From Alphaproteobacteria bacterium (GTDB lineage Bacteria; Pseudomonadota; Alphaproteobacteria; Micavibrionales; Micavibrionaceae), in contig JAGRKE010000016.1 in the NCBI GenBank assembly GCA_020442385.1, positions 1 through 54,030 of the forward strand: a DNA stretch of 54,030 nucleotides, written 5' to 3'. The position numbers were made by a program, and so were the translations under genes. Within the stretch, counting starts at the first letter, position 1. Every line of letters starts with the position of its first letter. Below, in pieces: positions 1 to 9,541 of the stretch. Under the pieces are notes generated by a model that ran no database searches, was not told where the DNA came from, and saw nothing but the letters and a program-made list of their open reading frames with translations.

Positions 1-112
1 ATTACTTAAAAAGAGCGGATTTTACTTCTTTTATTTGTAGAATTCTTGAAAAATTTTCCACATCCCAAATACAAGTTTTAACGTTATTGAGAATAACTGG
101 CGCAATACTCAA

Positions 113-149
113 ACCATAAAAAATCCGGCGCCCATATGGTGGGCGCCGG
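113..149 (-). terminator. Rho-independent terminator of the tad-like genes
   Basis: A perfect 10-bp inverted repeat (arms 125-134 and 140-149, 5-nt loop) is followed, reading the minus strand, by a run of six T at about 117-123. It lies about 30 bp after the stop codon of the TadG-like gene and is well placed to end that transcript. Confidence 0.8.
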
Positions 150-179
150 CGCATAAAATCGACATAAAAAGCCCAGAGC

Positions 180-1730
180 TTAACCCTTGATATGCAGGTT
201 ACTGAGCTCGCGGCTAATGGTTTCAAACACCTCGATCAAATCTTCCTGCGAAGGCGCATCATAATGCTGATCAGGCGAACTGGCACAGCGCTCGTAATAG
301 CCCTTGGTGTTCTCATTAATCCCGGAAGAGAAGGTCACTGTATAAATCGTAACACCCTTATCCTTCAGCGCCTGGCAGGTTTCTTCAAAGCGCTCGTTGT
401 AATCACTTACACCTAAATTATTCTTCGTGTTGAACCAGAAGGATGAATAGGTACCGTCACGGGTATTATCACCGTCGGTCATCATTACCACAGCCTTACG
501 CCAGTTTACATCATCCCAGTCTGATGCCTCTTCAAAAGGTGCTTCGGGCGAGATAATGCGTGATCCCCAAAGCATTCCGATATTGCCGAGCGTATTACCG
601 TGCGGAACCATATTATCCAAGTGATCAATCAACGCATCACGGTCACTGGTCAGCGGCATGATATTCGCATAAGGACAACTCAGGTTTGTTCCTTGGTTTG
701 AATCAGAGCGCCAACAGAAGCAATAGTCAGAATCACATCGACCATATCCGCCAGTACAATCACTACAACGAGAATTACTATAACCACCATAATCCGAACA
801 TTTTTGATTGTTCGAAATCACGCGGCCATAGGCATACACATCCCACGGACCCTCATAGTCATCAAGCACATCATAATCATACGGATCGTTATTACCATCG
901 CGCGGATCCCAGCCATGGCCATCTGGATTGCTGCCCGTATCTTCCCACAACTGTCCTTTTGAGCCAGACACATGGGTTGCCAGAGCCGTATAACCGTTAT
1001 CATTATGCTCAACCACACAGCCATACCAGTTTGCGCTGGAGTGATCAGTGGTGTAGCTCATGCCCGGCGGTAAAGTGACAAACGGCTCGCCGTCATAATC
1101 ACTGCCGTCCGGCTTCAAGCCAAGCCCGTAGCGCCCGACACGTACCGTGTTTGCGTAAGGAACCATGCCGATACGGATGTAGTTCGGGTTGGATGTACGA
1201 TCAAACAAAATGTTAATGAACGCTTCAGAAGCATCTTTGAGCGCCTCAATATTATTATTGTTGGCCATAGACCCCGTATTATCGAGCACCATTGCCACCT
1301 CAAGACCCTGCACTTCGCGTTGTACAGTCGTCTCGGCAGAAACATCAATCTCTTCAATACCAACAATCTTCAGGAAGATCGTGTCGTAATACGCATTACC
1401 GCTCACATACACTTCATCACCATTCACCACAACATAAGGATCAAAGGTAATGCCGAGCTTTTCCGGCGGATAATTTACATCAAAGAAATCTTGCACACGC
1501 TGATTAATTTCTGTCGGATCGGTCGAGCCGGCCGCCGCAGCCAGCGCCGCCGCATCAATCGCCTGCGCCAAACGTTGTTGAACCAGATAGGCCTGCGCAT
1601 AATCGAGCGCCATACCCGCCGCACCAATAATGATTGGCGCCATCAACGCGAAGGCAATCGCGATCGCCGCCGTTATATCGCTGCGATAATATTCAAACAT
1701 CATACGTATTTTATTTTTTAAAGCCGTCAT
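180..1730 (-). CDS. TadG-like pilus-associated protein with vWA domain
   Basis: A 516-residue protein with one N-terminal hydrophobic helix (about residues 18-45), as in TadE/TadG proteins that pass through the Tad secretion system to the envelope. It is followed by a von Willebrand factor A domain with a MIDAS motif (D150-N-T-G-S154) and a second acidic MIDAS element (TDGD, 418-421). Between them, residues 206-345 are rich in Asp and Gly, and seven Cys are packed into 311-352, which is unusual for the family. The start is ATG with a strong GGGAGG site 6 bp upstream. It is the last gene of a three-gene unit with two TadE-like genes. Inferred role: surface-exposed adhesin or pilus cap in Tad-type adhesion. 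The other Tad machinery genes are not in the window. Confidence 0.8.
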   Translation of the reverse strand: MTALKNKIRMMFEYYRSDITAAIAIAFALMAPIIIGAAGMALDYAQAYLVQQRLAQAIDAAALAAAAGSTDPTEINQRVQDFFDVNYPPEKLGITFDPYVVVNGDEVYVSGNAYYDTIFLKIVGIEEIDVSAETTVQREVQGLEVAMVLDNTGSMANNNNIEALKDASEAFINILFDRTSNPNYIRIGMVPYANTVRVGRYGLGLKPDGSDYDGEPFVTLPPGMSYTTDHSSANWYGCVVEHNDNGYTALATHVSGSKGQLWEDTGSNPDGHGWDPRDGNNDPYDYDVLDDYEGPWDVYAYGRVISNNQKCSDYGGYSNSRCSDCTGGYGRCDSDYCFCWRSDSNQGTNLSCPYANIMPLTSDRDALIDHLDNMVPHGNTLGNIGMLWGSRIISPEAPFEEASDWDDVNWRKAVVMMTDGDNTRDGTYSSFWFNTKNNLGVSDYNERFEETCQALKDKGVTIYTVTFSSGINENTKGYYERCASSPDQHYDAPSQEDLIEVFETISRELSNLHIKG

Positions 1731-1747
1731 GACGACCTCCCGATTTT

Positions 1748-2284
1748 TTATTCTAGGCTGACTACAGCACTTTTACGGCCGCGTGCAAAGGCCGTCTCCC
1801 GCATCGAGATTTCATTGACCACAAAACCTGCGAAAACAGGCTGGAAATCATATTCTACATTCACCACAACCACCCCTTCATCGGGCGCGGCCAAGCTGGC
1901 TACTTTTGTAAGAACTTCAGTGTCAGGAGAGATATCTCCGCGCAACTCGCTCCAGACAATTTCTGGATTCGCATCATGATCAAAGCGAATACTAATAATC
2001 TCCACCCCGAAGCTATCCGTTGGAAAGGGCTTCAGCGCTTGTTCACCGGCTTCGACAGCTTCATCAATATCCGCCATTGTCACTGCGCGAGCGCGAGTCA
2101 CCAGATCAGCCGTCACCTGTGAAGCGCGAATAGCCTTTTGATTGCTGAGAATACCGCGTCCCATATCAAATGTTCCGGCCAGCAAAGTCAGCAACACAGG
2201 AAAAACCAGCGCCGACTCAACAGCAGCCATGCCATCTTCACACTCTATCCAACTGCGGATTTTTTTGCGGATTTTTACAAGCAT
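1748..2284 (-). CDS. TadE-like pseudopilin/assembly protein
   Basis: A 178-residue protein with a short basic N-terminus, then the TadE signature (EDGMAAVESALVFP, residues 16-29) leading into a hydrophobic helix, and a beta-rich extracytoplasmic remainder. TadE/TadF proteins are minor pseudopilins processed by a prepilin peptidase and needed for Flp/Tad pilus function. The conserved Glu at the fifth position of the helix, needed for pilin assembly, is present. It starts 3 bp after the preceding TadE-like gene and lies 17 bp before the vWA gene, so the three are almost certainly co-transcribed. Confidence 0.78.
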   Translation of the reverse strand: MLVKIRKKIRSWIECEDGMAAVESALVFPVLLTLLAGTFDMGRGILSNQKAIRASQVTADLVTRARAVTMADIDEAVEAGEQALKPFPTDSFGVEIISIRFDHDANPEIVWSELRGDISPDTEVLTKVASLAAPDEGVVVVNVEYDFQPVFAGFVVNEISMRETAFARGRKSAVVSLE

Positions 2285-2287
2285 GAT

Positions 2288-2845
2288 CTAAACGTTTCCT
2301 GCAAATTCATAAGGTTCAGTTTGTAAAACAATCGTCGATAAAAACTGTATCGAATTATCCGGCCCGGCCAAAAGCGGCCCGATAAACGGTGTCATCATCG
2401 TGTAACGATACGCCACACGGATCAAAACCCGATCGTTTGACCCGCCAGGATCAAAGCCTTGGGGTACAAAATTTCCGTCTTCGTCATATTGCGCATTCAT
2501 GGAATCAACATCGGAGAAGCTGGCCAGTTGCTGCACCTCGATTTGCACATCATCACAATCGATCAGCACGGTGGCAAAACCACAAACCGCGTCGCGGAAC
2601 ATTTGCTGCTGATCGCCGCCGGCCTGTTGAACTTGTCCGGTGCGGATCAAGCGCGCCGCAGAGCCCGTCGCGCCTTCAAGCAAACTGCCCGCACTATACA
2701 TCAGCGCGAGTTCTATAATTCCCAGACTTAAGGTGAGGTACGGAATGAACAGAAGACTAAATTCGATAGCCGTCGTGCCGTCTTCGCGGCTCCATAACCC
2801 CTTAAAAATTTTACCCAGTTTACCCACCATAGCTTTACCCAGCAT
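2288..2845 (-). CDS. TadE-like pseudopilin (first gene of the unit)
   Basis: A 185-residue protein with the TadE pattern EDGTTAIEFSLLF at residues 21-33, then a single hydrophobic helix and a soluble domain with two Cys (about residues 89 and 96) that could form a periplasmic disulfide. It resembles the next gene in length and layout, so the two probably work as a pair of minor pilins. ATG at 2845 is used here; another Met five codons in is possible. The 179 bp upstream should hold the promoter, but I could not identify one. Confidence 0.75.
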   Translation of the reverse strand: MLGKAMVGKLGKIFKGLWSREDGTTAIEFSLLFIPYLTLSLGIIELALMYSAGSLLEGATGSAARLIRTGQVQQAGGDQQQMFRDAVCGFATVLIDCDDVQIEVQQLASFSDVDSMNAQYDEDGNFVPQGFDPGGSNDRVLIRVAYRYTMMTPFIGPLLAGPDNSIQFLSTIVLQTEPYEFAGNV

Positions 2846-2875
2846 TTAGCTTAAATTTGTTCTTTTTCTCAGGCA

Positions 2876-2901
2876 TAAAAAAAGCGGCTTATTTTTCCGC
2901 C
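2876..2901 (-). terminator. Possible weak terminator after the 188-aa membrane protein gene
   Basis: On the minus strand a GCGG...CCGC stem (2897-2900 with 2884-2887, 9-nt A/T-rich loop) is followed by a run of eight or more T (2876-2883). The GC stem is only 4 bp, so it is weak. It lies about 125 bp downstream of the gene ending at 3025. Confidence 0.4.
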
Positions 2902-3024
2902 TTATTTTTACACCTGCTTTTCGTTCTAAAACGCGCCCTAACCAAGACACGCACGAACCCACAGCTCTAGTATCACAAAAAAACATGAAAAAACGATTAA
3001 TTATACAAACAATACAATCTTGTT

Positions 3025-3591
3025 TTATTGTTTGTTATCAGTTGCTTGCACAGGAGCACCCGTCTGATTTTGATCATGAACAGGAAATCCGTACTGATCC
3101 AGCGGCACACTGCCGGTTACTTTTTGCCCCCAGCGCTCGACAAGATCTTTTTGCCTTTTCTTGACCGTTTCTATTCTTTTTTGGCCCCGATTGTAGAGAA
3201 AGGAAGAAATCAACCCCGTCATCGCCCAGTCAATCATATAGCCAACAGCCGCAGCCGAATACATCACGACAATTGCCATAGGGTCAGATACGATAAACAA
3301 GGTTTTTTCTAGGCTGTGCCCCTGCGACCAAAGCTCAAGCAAAAACGGCGTACAGCCTGCTAAATTGATTGCCCCCACAGTCACGGCGCGGTTCTTCTGG
3401 CGCGTGCGATCAACAAAAATAGCGACCATCGTCGGCAACATTCCGACAATCAGCAAAACTGTGGTGGGCATGAACACACCCGCCATAACCAATCCCAAAA
3501 CAGAAAAAATCCGTGAGTGTGATCCCGACTTTTTCTTCTTTGTGTCTTTGGCTTTTGAGTTTTTATTTTTGCCTTTTTTAGGTTTTGCCAT
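3025..3591 (-). CDS. Unknown polytopic membrane protein paired with the kinase-like gene
   Basis: A 188-residue protein I do not recognise. The first 26 residues are extremely Lys-rich. Hydrophobic segments lie at about 30-60 (one long or two short helices), 73-92 and 98-128. A basic amphipathic tail (KKRQKDLVERWGQK) and a Pro/Gln-rich end follow. The start is ATG with GAGGA 5 bp upstream. It lies 12 bp after the kinase-like gene, so the two are very likely co-transcribed and may form a membrane complex, since the partner also ends in a membrane anchor. There is no signal peptide. Function is unknown. Confidence 0.7.
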   Translation of the reverse strand: MAKPKKGKNKNSKAKDTKKKKSGSHSRIFSVLGLVMAGVFMPTTVLLIVGMLPTMVAIFVDRTRQKNRAVTVGAINLAGCTPFLLELWSQGHSLEKTLFIVSDPMAIVVMYSAAAVGYMIDWAMTGLISSFLYNRGQKRIETVKKRQKDLVERWGQKVTGSVPLDQYGFPVHDQNQTGAPVQATDNKQ

Positions 3592-3603
3592 GGAAATCCT
3601 CGT

Positions 3604-5679
3604 TTAAAAAAGCGCTTGCCCGGATATGAACATAAAAGCCAAAATCAATATAATGACACCGGCCACAATACTGGAAACCACCGAACCAATCGCTCGCCCA
3701 GTGGTTCTTCCAAACGTTTCAGGGTTGACGAGTTTAGCCTCAAGCTCTTCAGCCTCTTTCGTCAATTGACGATATTCAATCATCGCGTCTTTGAATGCAC
3801 CCATATCGCGATTCACAACATCCGGGTTATCAAGCAGTGCCGCCATTTTCACAAGATCACCCGCTTGCGAAAATTTTCGGATTTCTTTTTTCATGTTCTC
3901 GCGAATTGTCTGATCATGAAAACGCTCAAACACACAAGAAAGCATATTAAAGAAGGTCTCAGAAAGCGCCGGCAACGGCCCGAGCTTTTCGCGGTTCTGG
4001 ATAATTCCGAATATCTTCAGGTTTGCCAAAACGCGTTTATGCTCTTCCGATCCACTTAAATCAAAAAGGAAAGAATCAATTGAGCGAGAATCTTTTACCG
4101 AGAGAAAGGCTGCGCTATGGCGATCAACAAACAAAGCAGGCGCCCTGCCCTTGGCGCATATATCTTCAAAAGCGCGGATCATATCTTCTGGCGTACGCAC
4201 CTGATAATCTTGCAACTTGTCACTTAAACAATGCACCTCAGGAGCCAACACATATAAGCAACGCTCGATCCCGTAACCATATTTACTCTGGCGCAAATAA
4301 TGACGACAAGAATCCATCTTGGTGCCCAGCGCCCCCTTATCCACGGACGGGTTTTCGCTCACAGTCATCCAGTTCAGGATCAACGTGCCCGAGAGCAATT
4401 CAACATAGGGCTTAATATCCTCTTTCATCATCATAGCCCGCGCCATGGCATTGCCAAACGCATCAGCCGTAAGGCGCAATCCTTTGTATCGCAGCGGCGC
4501 CATCACATCGAGCGCACCGGAAACGGTCGTCACCACGCGCTCAGGATAACTTCCACCTTTACCGCCCTGCGCCGCTTCCTTGAGCGCTTCTACAAGGCGC
4601 ATCTCCGCCTCATCATCTTCAAAAGCGCGCACAATCCATTGTTCAAGCTCCTGCGTTTCAATGATGTGCAAAAGTTCGGACGGATTATCAGGCAAATCCA
4701 TCGCCAAAAACGGCATATAAGAATATTTATTCTGCCCGAACATTAGAGGGCGGTGCGCTTTTTTAAGCTTTGTCGCCTGCTTCGGACTGAGGCGGTTACC
4801 ATCAAGCCACAGTAAAACCTCGTCCAAAGTCCACCGTTGAGAGGGATCATCAATCAAAAGCCCACGCAAAAGCTCAAGAATTGACCCCCGGAAACGGTCC
4901 TTGCCGGTTACTGCGGCGTAAGATCCTAACTCCATCTTTTGGCGGATAATTTGTTTACGATCCATGCCCTGCATAGGATCGTTATGGCGCATTAACACCG
5001 CAATAGAGACCCCAAGCGCATACATATCATCCGCCAGCAATGCTTTGCCCCGGCCAATCGGAGAAGTCATTGCCCTTTTAGGAGGCTCGTAAAGAGCAGA
5101 TTGCGTATAGGAACAAGGAACAGCCAAACAATCGCCTAGAAAAACTTTTTGCAGATTACCGCTCGCGCTGCCATCGAACATATTAGAGGGACGGATAGAG
5201 CCGTGAACAAAATCTTTATCGCGAAAATCCTGAAGCGCATTTACCAGCGGTTTTACCATTACCTCCAGAACTGTATCTTCTTTCCAGCCGAACGCTTCCT
5301 TACCTTCAATCGGCTTTAAGGGGTTACCAAGCACATCTCTGTAAACAAGAACATAACGCTGCGCCCCTGCTGGAGGCCAAAAAACAATTCCTCTATTCAC
5401 AAGGCCGGGCAGCGATGGGTTTATAAATCCCTGATAGACTTCCGCGGCCTTGACGCGCGGTACAAGATGGGGTTCGCACACCAGTGCGAATAAGCCCCCT
5501 CCTTCTTTCATGCTGGAAGCTTGATAGGCACGCACCTCGCCGACACTATATTTTTCGATTGGTTTATGCGGGTAAATTTCAATATCACCCTTAAGAACAG
5601 CGGCTTCTGTCGAACCGCCTGTTTTTTTGCCGGGGTCCGCTTTTTTGGGTTCAGATTTTGTTACAGCTTCCTCAGGCAT
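3604..5679 (-). CDS. Tail-anchored protein kinase-like protein, probable pseudokinase
   Basis: A 691-residue protein. Residues 40-300 resemble a Ser/Thr kinase fold: an ALV strand at 65-67, an HRD-loop equivalent H159-G-S-I-R-P-S-N166, a GDC at 182-184 where DFG is expected, and a helix-F-like DDMYALG at 217-223. No Lys is seen at the VAIK position, and Ser161 replaces the catalytic Asp, so phosphotransfer is doubtful. Residues 300-640 are helical and unassigned. A coiled-coil-like stretch lies near 635-655 and one C-terminal helix (about 668-687) makes it a tail-anchored protein facing the cytoplasm. It heads a two-gene unit with the membrane protein 12 bp downstream. Family placement is inferred from motifs only. 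Confidence 0.65.
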   Translation of the reverse strand: MPEEAVTKSEPKKADPGKKTGGSTEAAVLKGDIEIYPHKPIEKYSVGEVRAYQASSMKEGGGLFALVCEPHLVPRVKAAEVYQGFINPSLPGLVNRGIVFWPPAGAQRYVLVYRDVLGNPLKPIEGKEAFGWKEDTVLEVMVKPLVNALQDFRDKDFVHGSIRPSNMFDGSASGNLQKVFLGDCLAVPCSYTQSALYEPPKRAMTSPIGRGKALLADDMYALGVSIAVLMRHNDPMQGMDRKQIIRQKMELGSYAAVTGKDRFRGSILELLRGLLIDDPSQRWTLDEVLLWLDGNRLSPKQATKLKKAHRPLMFGQNKYSYMPFLAMDLPDNPSELLHIIETQELEQWIVRAFEDDEAEMRLVEALKEAAQGGKGGSYPERVVTTVSGALDVMAPLRYKGLRLTADAFGNAMARAMMMKEDIKPYVELLSGTLILNWMTVSENPSVDKGALGTKMDSCRHYLRQSKYGYGIERCLYVLAPEVHCLSDKLQDYQVRTPEDMIRAFEDICAKGRAPALFVDRHSAAFLSVKDSRSIDSFLFDLSGSEEHKRVLANLKIFGIIQNREKLGPLPALSETFFNMLSCVFERFHDQTIRENMKKEIRKFSQAGDLVKMAALLDNPDVVNRDMGAFKDAMIEYRQLTKEAEELEAKLVNPETFGRTTGRAIGSVVSSIVAGVIILILAFMFISGQALF

Positions 5680-5802
5680 AAAGCACAGCTTTCACACAGA
5701 TTATATAGCTTGATAAAAAACGCAGACAGGCGGCATGAGAGCCTCGCAGCCAATTGTAGGCGTGAAACACAAAAAAGTAAAATGCTGATAATGATTTAGA
5801 CC

Positions 5803-7095
5803 TTACGCGTGAAAGGGGTCTTGCATCAAAATAGTATCATCGCGCTCCGGGCTGGTGGAAAGCAGCGTGACTGGACAGCCGATCAGCTCTTCAATACGCT
5901 TTACATACTTCACGGCCTGTGCGGGTAGTTCCGCCCAGCTTTTCGCGCCGTTGGTCGTGCCGTCCCAACCTTCGAATTCTTCATATACAGGCTTTAAGCG
6001 CGCTTGCTCGGCCGAAGAGGCCGGAATGTAATCGATTTGCTTGCCATCCAGCTCGTACCCAATGCAGATTTTGATGGTCTTAAATCCGTCCAGAACGTCA
6101 ATCTTGGTCAGGGCAATGCCTGTGATCCCGCTGATAGTCACGGTCTGACGCACCAGCGCTGCATCAAACCAGCCGCAGCGACGCTTGCGCCCCGTGGTGG
6201 TGCCGAACTCATGCCCCTGCTCGCCCAGACGCTGACCATCCGCATCCTCCAGCTCGGTCGGAAACGGGCCGGAACCCACACGGGTCGTATAAGCCTTGGT
6301 AATTCCCAGCACAAACCCAACCGCATCCGGGCCCATACCCGAACCTGTGGCGGCCTGCGCCGCGTGCATATTGGACGAAGTCACGAACGGATATGTCCCA
6401 TGATCCACATCCAGCATCATACCTTGCGCGCCTTCGAACAAAATCTTCTTGCCCGCTTTACGCGCTTCATCCAGAACGCGCCAGACCACACCCGCATATT
6501 GCAAAATTTCAGGTGCAACCTCCATCAACTGGGCGTGTATCTCATCCACGCTGACCTCTTTCTCGCCAAAGCCGCGCAGCAGTGCATTGTGGTGGAACAT
6601 CATCTTCTCCAGCTTACCCTTCAAGCTCTCAGGGTCGCGCAAATCACACACGCGAACGCCGCGGCGCGCGATTTTGTCTTCGTATGCGGGGCCAATACCG
6701 CGCTTGGTCGTGCCAATCGGGTCATTCCCCCGCGCGCGCTCCATCGCCTCATCCAGCATCGGATGCACCGGCAAAATTAAGGTCGCACTTTCAGAAATTA
6801 CCAATTTTTGCGGATTAACCTCCACGCCTTGTGCGCGAATGGTTTCTATTTCCTTTTGCAATGCCCATGGGTCAATTACAACACCGTTACCGATAACAGA
6901 AAGTTTTGAACGACGAACGATCCCTGAGGGCAACAAGTGAAGTTTGTAAGTAATCCCGTCAATCACTAACGTGTGACCGGCATTGTGCCCACCCTGAAAG
7001 CGCACAACCACATCGGCGCGGCTAGAGAGCCAGTCTACAATTTTACCCTTACCTTCATCGCCCCACTGCGACCCGATGACCGCGACATTTGCCAT
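5803..7095 (-). CDS. purA: Adenylosuccinate synthetase
   Basis: A 430-residue enzyme, the usual length. It joins IMP and aspartate using GTP, the first committed step from IMP to AMP, in the cytosol. Visible signatures are the N-terminal [11 protein letters not shown] loop (residues 8-18), which holds the catalytic Asp and binds IMP/GTP, the GGHNAGHT motif (35-42) with the catalytic His, and [14 protein letters not shown] in the middle. ATG at 7095 has AGGA 6 bp upstream. It lies about 110 bp downstream of thiD on the same strand and may be part of the same long transcript or have its own promoter. Confidence 0.97.
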   Translation of the reverse strand: MANVAVIGSQWGDEGKGKIVDWLSSRADVVVRFQGGHNAGHTLVIDGITYKLHLLPSGIVRRSKLSVIGNGVVIDPWALQKEIETIRAQGVEVNPQKLVISESATLILPVHPMLDEAMERARGNDPIGTTKRGIGPAYEDKIARRGVRVCDLRDPESLKGKLEKMMFHHNALLRGFGEKEVSVDEIHAQLMEVAPEILQYAGVVWRVLDEARKAGKKILFEGAQGMMLDVDHGTYPFVTSSNMHAAQAATGSGMGPDAVGFVLGITKAYTTRVGSGPFPTELEDADGQRLGEQGHEFGTTTGRKRRCGWFDAALVRQTVTISGITGIALTKIDVLDGFKTIKICIGYELDGKQIDYIPASSAEQARLKPVYEEFEGWDGTTNGAKSWAELPAQAVKYVKRIEELIGCPVTLLSTSPERDDTILMQDPFHA

Positions 7096-7208
7096 TTGGT
7101 TTTCCTGCTCTCTTCAAAGTAAGCGTTTGAATTTATTCTACGATGAGTAATAAATCAGCAAAGCCGTCCTGTATCAATGGAATATTTCACCGATCCACAC
7201 GCACCAGC

Positions 7209-8003
7209 TTATAAGCCGACAGCGTGGTTAAGCGGATCATATCCATCCCCGATAGATTCCGCCGCCTGCATCGCCTTGAGCATAAACGCAATCGCGCCCT
7301 GGTAGGCGGTGCGCACATCCTGCCCCTTTGACAACCCCACAGCCACCGCGGTGGAAAACGTTGCGCCCGCGCCGTAATGCGCCTTCGTCTCCAAACGTTC
7401 GTGATTATAAATCTCCGTGCCCTTTTCATCAGACAGCACATCTTGAATGGCTTCACCAGGCAAATCCCCGCCCTTAATAATCACCGTTTTCGCACCAAGC
7501 GTGCGCAGCGTTTCCGCCGCATGGCACATCGCATCGACATCACCAATCTTAATGCCAGAGAGCTTCGTCGCTTCGGTGATATTGGGGGTAAGAATATCAG
7601 CATGAATCAGAAGACGGCGCTTAAACGCATCGCGACCGGCTTTATCGAGCAGATCAACGCCCGTGCGCTGCATCACCGGGTCAACCACCAGCTGGATTGT
7701 GTCGTAATCTGTGTCTTTTTCATCCAGCATATCGCCGATCATGTTGATCACATCTTCATTACAAAGCGCCCCGGTCTTAATGACTGTGGGCTTGATATCT
7801 TCCATCACCTTCTGGATTTGCGTGTGCACCATAATCGGCGGCACGGGGTGGGAAGCAAAAACACCCTTCGTATTTTGAACAGACACTTCGGTCACAATAG
7901 TGGCCGCATAACCGCCCAGCGCCATCGCCGTTTTCACATCCGCCTGAATACCGCCGCCTGCGCACGAGTCGGACTGACCGATACATAAAATAGGAGAGAT
8001 CAT
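7209..8003 (-). CDS. thiD: Hydroxymethylpyrimidine/phosphomethylpyrimidine kinase
   Basis: A 264-residue ribokinase-fold enzyme that phosphorylates the HMP moiety in thiamine synthesis. The N-terminal substrate motif (SDSCAGGGIQADVKT, residues 10-24), the QNTKGV segment, DPVMQRTG and the C-terminal anion-hole stretch GAGATFSTA (211-219) are visible. In the Salmonella ThiD family the anion-hole motif normally reads GxGCT, with Cys213 proposed as catalytic; here Ala214 is in that place. It follows glmM by 45 bp. No other thiamine genes are in the window, so a role in salvage is possible. Confidence 0.88.
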   Translation of the reverse strand: MISPILCIGQSDSCAGGGIQADVKTAMALGGYAATIVTEVSVQNTKGVFASHPVPPIMVHTQIQKVMEDIKPTVIKTGALCNEDVINMIGDMLDEKDTDYDTIQLVVDPVMQRTGVDLLDKAGRDAFKRRLLIHADILTPNITEATKLSGIKIGDVDAMCHAAETLRTLGAKTVIIKGGDLPGEAIQDVLSDEKGTEIYNHERLETKAHYGAGATFSTAVAVGLSKGQDVRTAYQGAIAFMLKAMQAAESIGDGYDPLNHAVGL

Positions 8004-8048
8004 AGATTCGTCTTTACCTGTTGATTGTTCACATCACCGAGAAAGAGA

Positions 8049-9410
8049 TTAAGCCGCACCCGCATTTTTTTCAATTGCAGAGCACAAATCGCCGACGACC
8101 GTTTCAACCTTTTTCAGATCATCTCCCTCAGCCATAACGCGTATAACAGGCTCTGTGCCTGAGGCGCGCACCAATACGCGCCCGTCATTGGCCAGTGTTT
8201 CTTCGGCTTGTTTAATCGCCTCTTGCACCTGCGCATCATCCAATGGTGTGCCCCCTTCAAAGCGGACATTGCGCAGAATTTGCGGCACGGGCGCAAACAG
8301 ATTCAAAACCTCACTGGCGGGCCTGCCCTGTTCTTTAAGCAGCGAGAGTACCTGTAGCGCCGCAAGCAAGCCATCACCCGTGCGGCTAAAATCCGAGAGA
8401 ATAATATGGCCGGATTGCTCGCCGCCTAAATTATAACCGCCCTCACGCATCGCCTCGACAACATAGCGGTCACCAACCTGCGTACGGACCAGCTTCAGCC
8501 CGTTTTTCTTCAAGACCCGCTCAAGCCCCAGATTGGACATGACCGTTGCCACCAGCGCACCTCCCTGCAACGTTCCCGCCTCTTTCATGGACAGCGCCAG
8601 CGCGGCCATAATCTGATCGCCATCAATAATCTGGCCTTTTTCATCAACGATAATCACGCGGTCCGCATCGCCATCAAGCGCAATACCAATATCGGCCTCA
8701 TAGACCGTGACCGCCTTTTGCAGATTTTGCGGCGCTGTTGCACCATAGGCCTCGTTAATATTGCGGCCATTGGGCATATTTCCGATTGCAATGACATCAC
8801 ATTCCAGTTCCCAGAGCACTTGCGGCGCGAGCTTGTAGGCCGCGCCATGCGCACAATCCACAACGACCTTCAGCCCTTCGAAACTTTTGCGCTTGGGAAA
8901 GCTGCCCTTGATATATTCGCCGTAGCGCCCCAGACAATCATCAATGCGCGTCGCCTTACCCAGCTTTGTTGCATCGGCCAATTCACCGGAGAGATCTTGA
9001 TCGATTTTCGCCTCAATCTCGGCCTCAATATCATCGCCGAGCTTAAACCCATCGGGCGCAAACAGCTTAATTCCATTATCCTGAAACGGATTGTGCGAGG
9101 CCGAAATCATCACCCCGACATCACAACGCATAGAACGCGTCAGGAACGACACACCCGGCGTTGGCACAGGGCCGGTGAGAAACACATCCATACCCATCGC
9201 AACGAATCCGGCGCACATAGCCTCTTCAAACATATAGCTGGACAGGCGCGGGTCCTTGCCGATTACTGCGCGATTCAAATGCTCGCCATCTTGCTTGGCG
9301 CGCAAAACACTGGCCGTGGCCATGGCAACCTTCAGCGCCATATCCGCCGTCATCGGATAGGTGTTGGCCTTGCCGCGAATTCCATCTGTTCCAAAATATT
9401 TACGTGTCAT
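8049..9410 (-). CDS. glmM: Phosphoglucosamine mutase
   Basis: A 453-residue alpha-D-phosphohexomutase converting glucosamine-6-phosphate to glucosamine-1-phosphate for UDP-GlcNAc and hence peptidoglycan and LPS. The protein opens with RKYFGTDGIRG, carries the phosphoserine loop ISASHNPFQDNGIK, the Mg-binding DGDADR and the C-terminal phosphate loop RASGTEPVIRVM. The reading frame stays open 24 codons further upstream, but ATG at 9410 fits family N-termini exactly. It lies between ftsH and thiD, a common alphaproteobacterial order. Confidence 0.96.
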   Translation of the reverse strand: MTRKYFGTDGIRGKANTYPMTADMALKVAMATASVLRAKQDGEHLNRAVIGKDPRLSSYMFEEAMCAGFVAMGMDVFLTGPVPTPGVSFLTRSMRCDVGVMISASHNPFQDNGIKLFAPDGFKLGDDIEAEIEAKIDQDLSGELADATKLGKATRIDDCLGRYGEYIKGSFPKRKSFEGLKVVVDCAHGAAYKLAPQVLWELECDVIAIGNMPNGRNINEAYGATAPQNLQKAVTVYEADIGIALDGDADRVIIVDEKGQIIDGDQIMAALALSMKEAGTLQGGALVATVMSNLGLERVLKKNGLKLVRTQVGDRYVVEAMREGGYNLGGEQSGHIILSDFSRTGDGLLAALQVLSLLKEQGRPASEVLNLFAPVPQILRNVRFEGGTPLDDAQVQEAIKQAEETLANDGRVLVRASGTEPVIRVMAEGDDLKKVETVVGDLCSAIEKNAGAA

Positions 9411-9541
9411 TTTGCCATCGCTTAAAGTTTTTAAAATTTCACCTTCTACTATAAACATTGCACCGCAAATAGGGATACACATTTTGTATCCAAAGGTAAC
9501 AAAACAGGGTTTTCAGAGACCGGACTGAGCGCCGATATAAT

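Noticed and set aside
2..226. Minus-strand 74-codon frame at the left edge
   Set aside because: It contains the terminator hairpin, overlaps the TadG-like gene and has no family features.
686..1078. His/Asn-rich plus-strand frame of 130 codons
   Set aside because: It mirrors the Asp/Gly-rich region of the TadG-like gene on the opposite strand, so its composition is a by-product.
6004..6780. 258-codon plus-strand frame
   Set aside because: Antisense to purA with no recognisable product; typical shadow of a GC-balanced gene.
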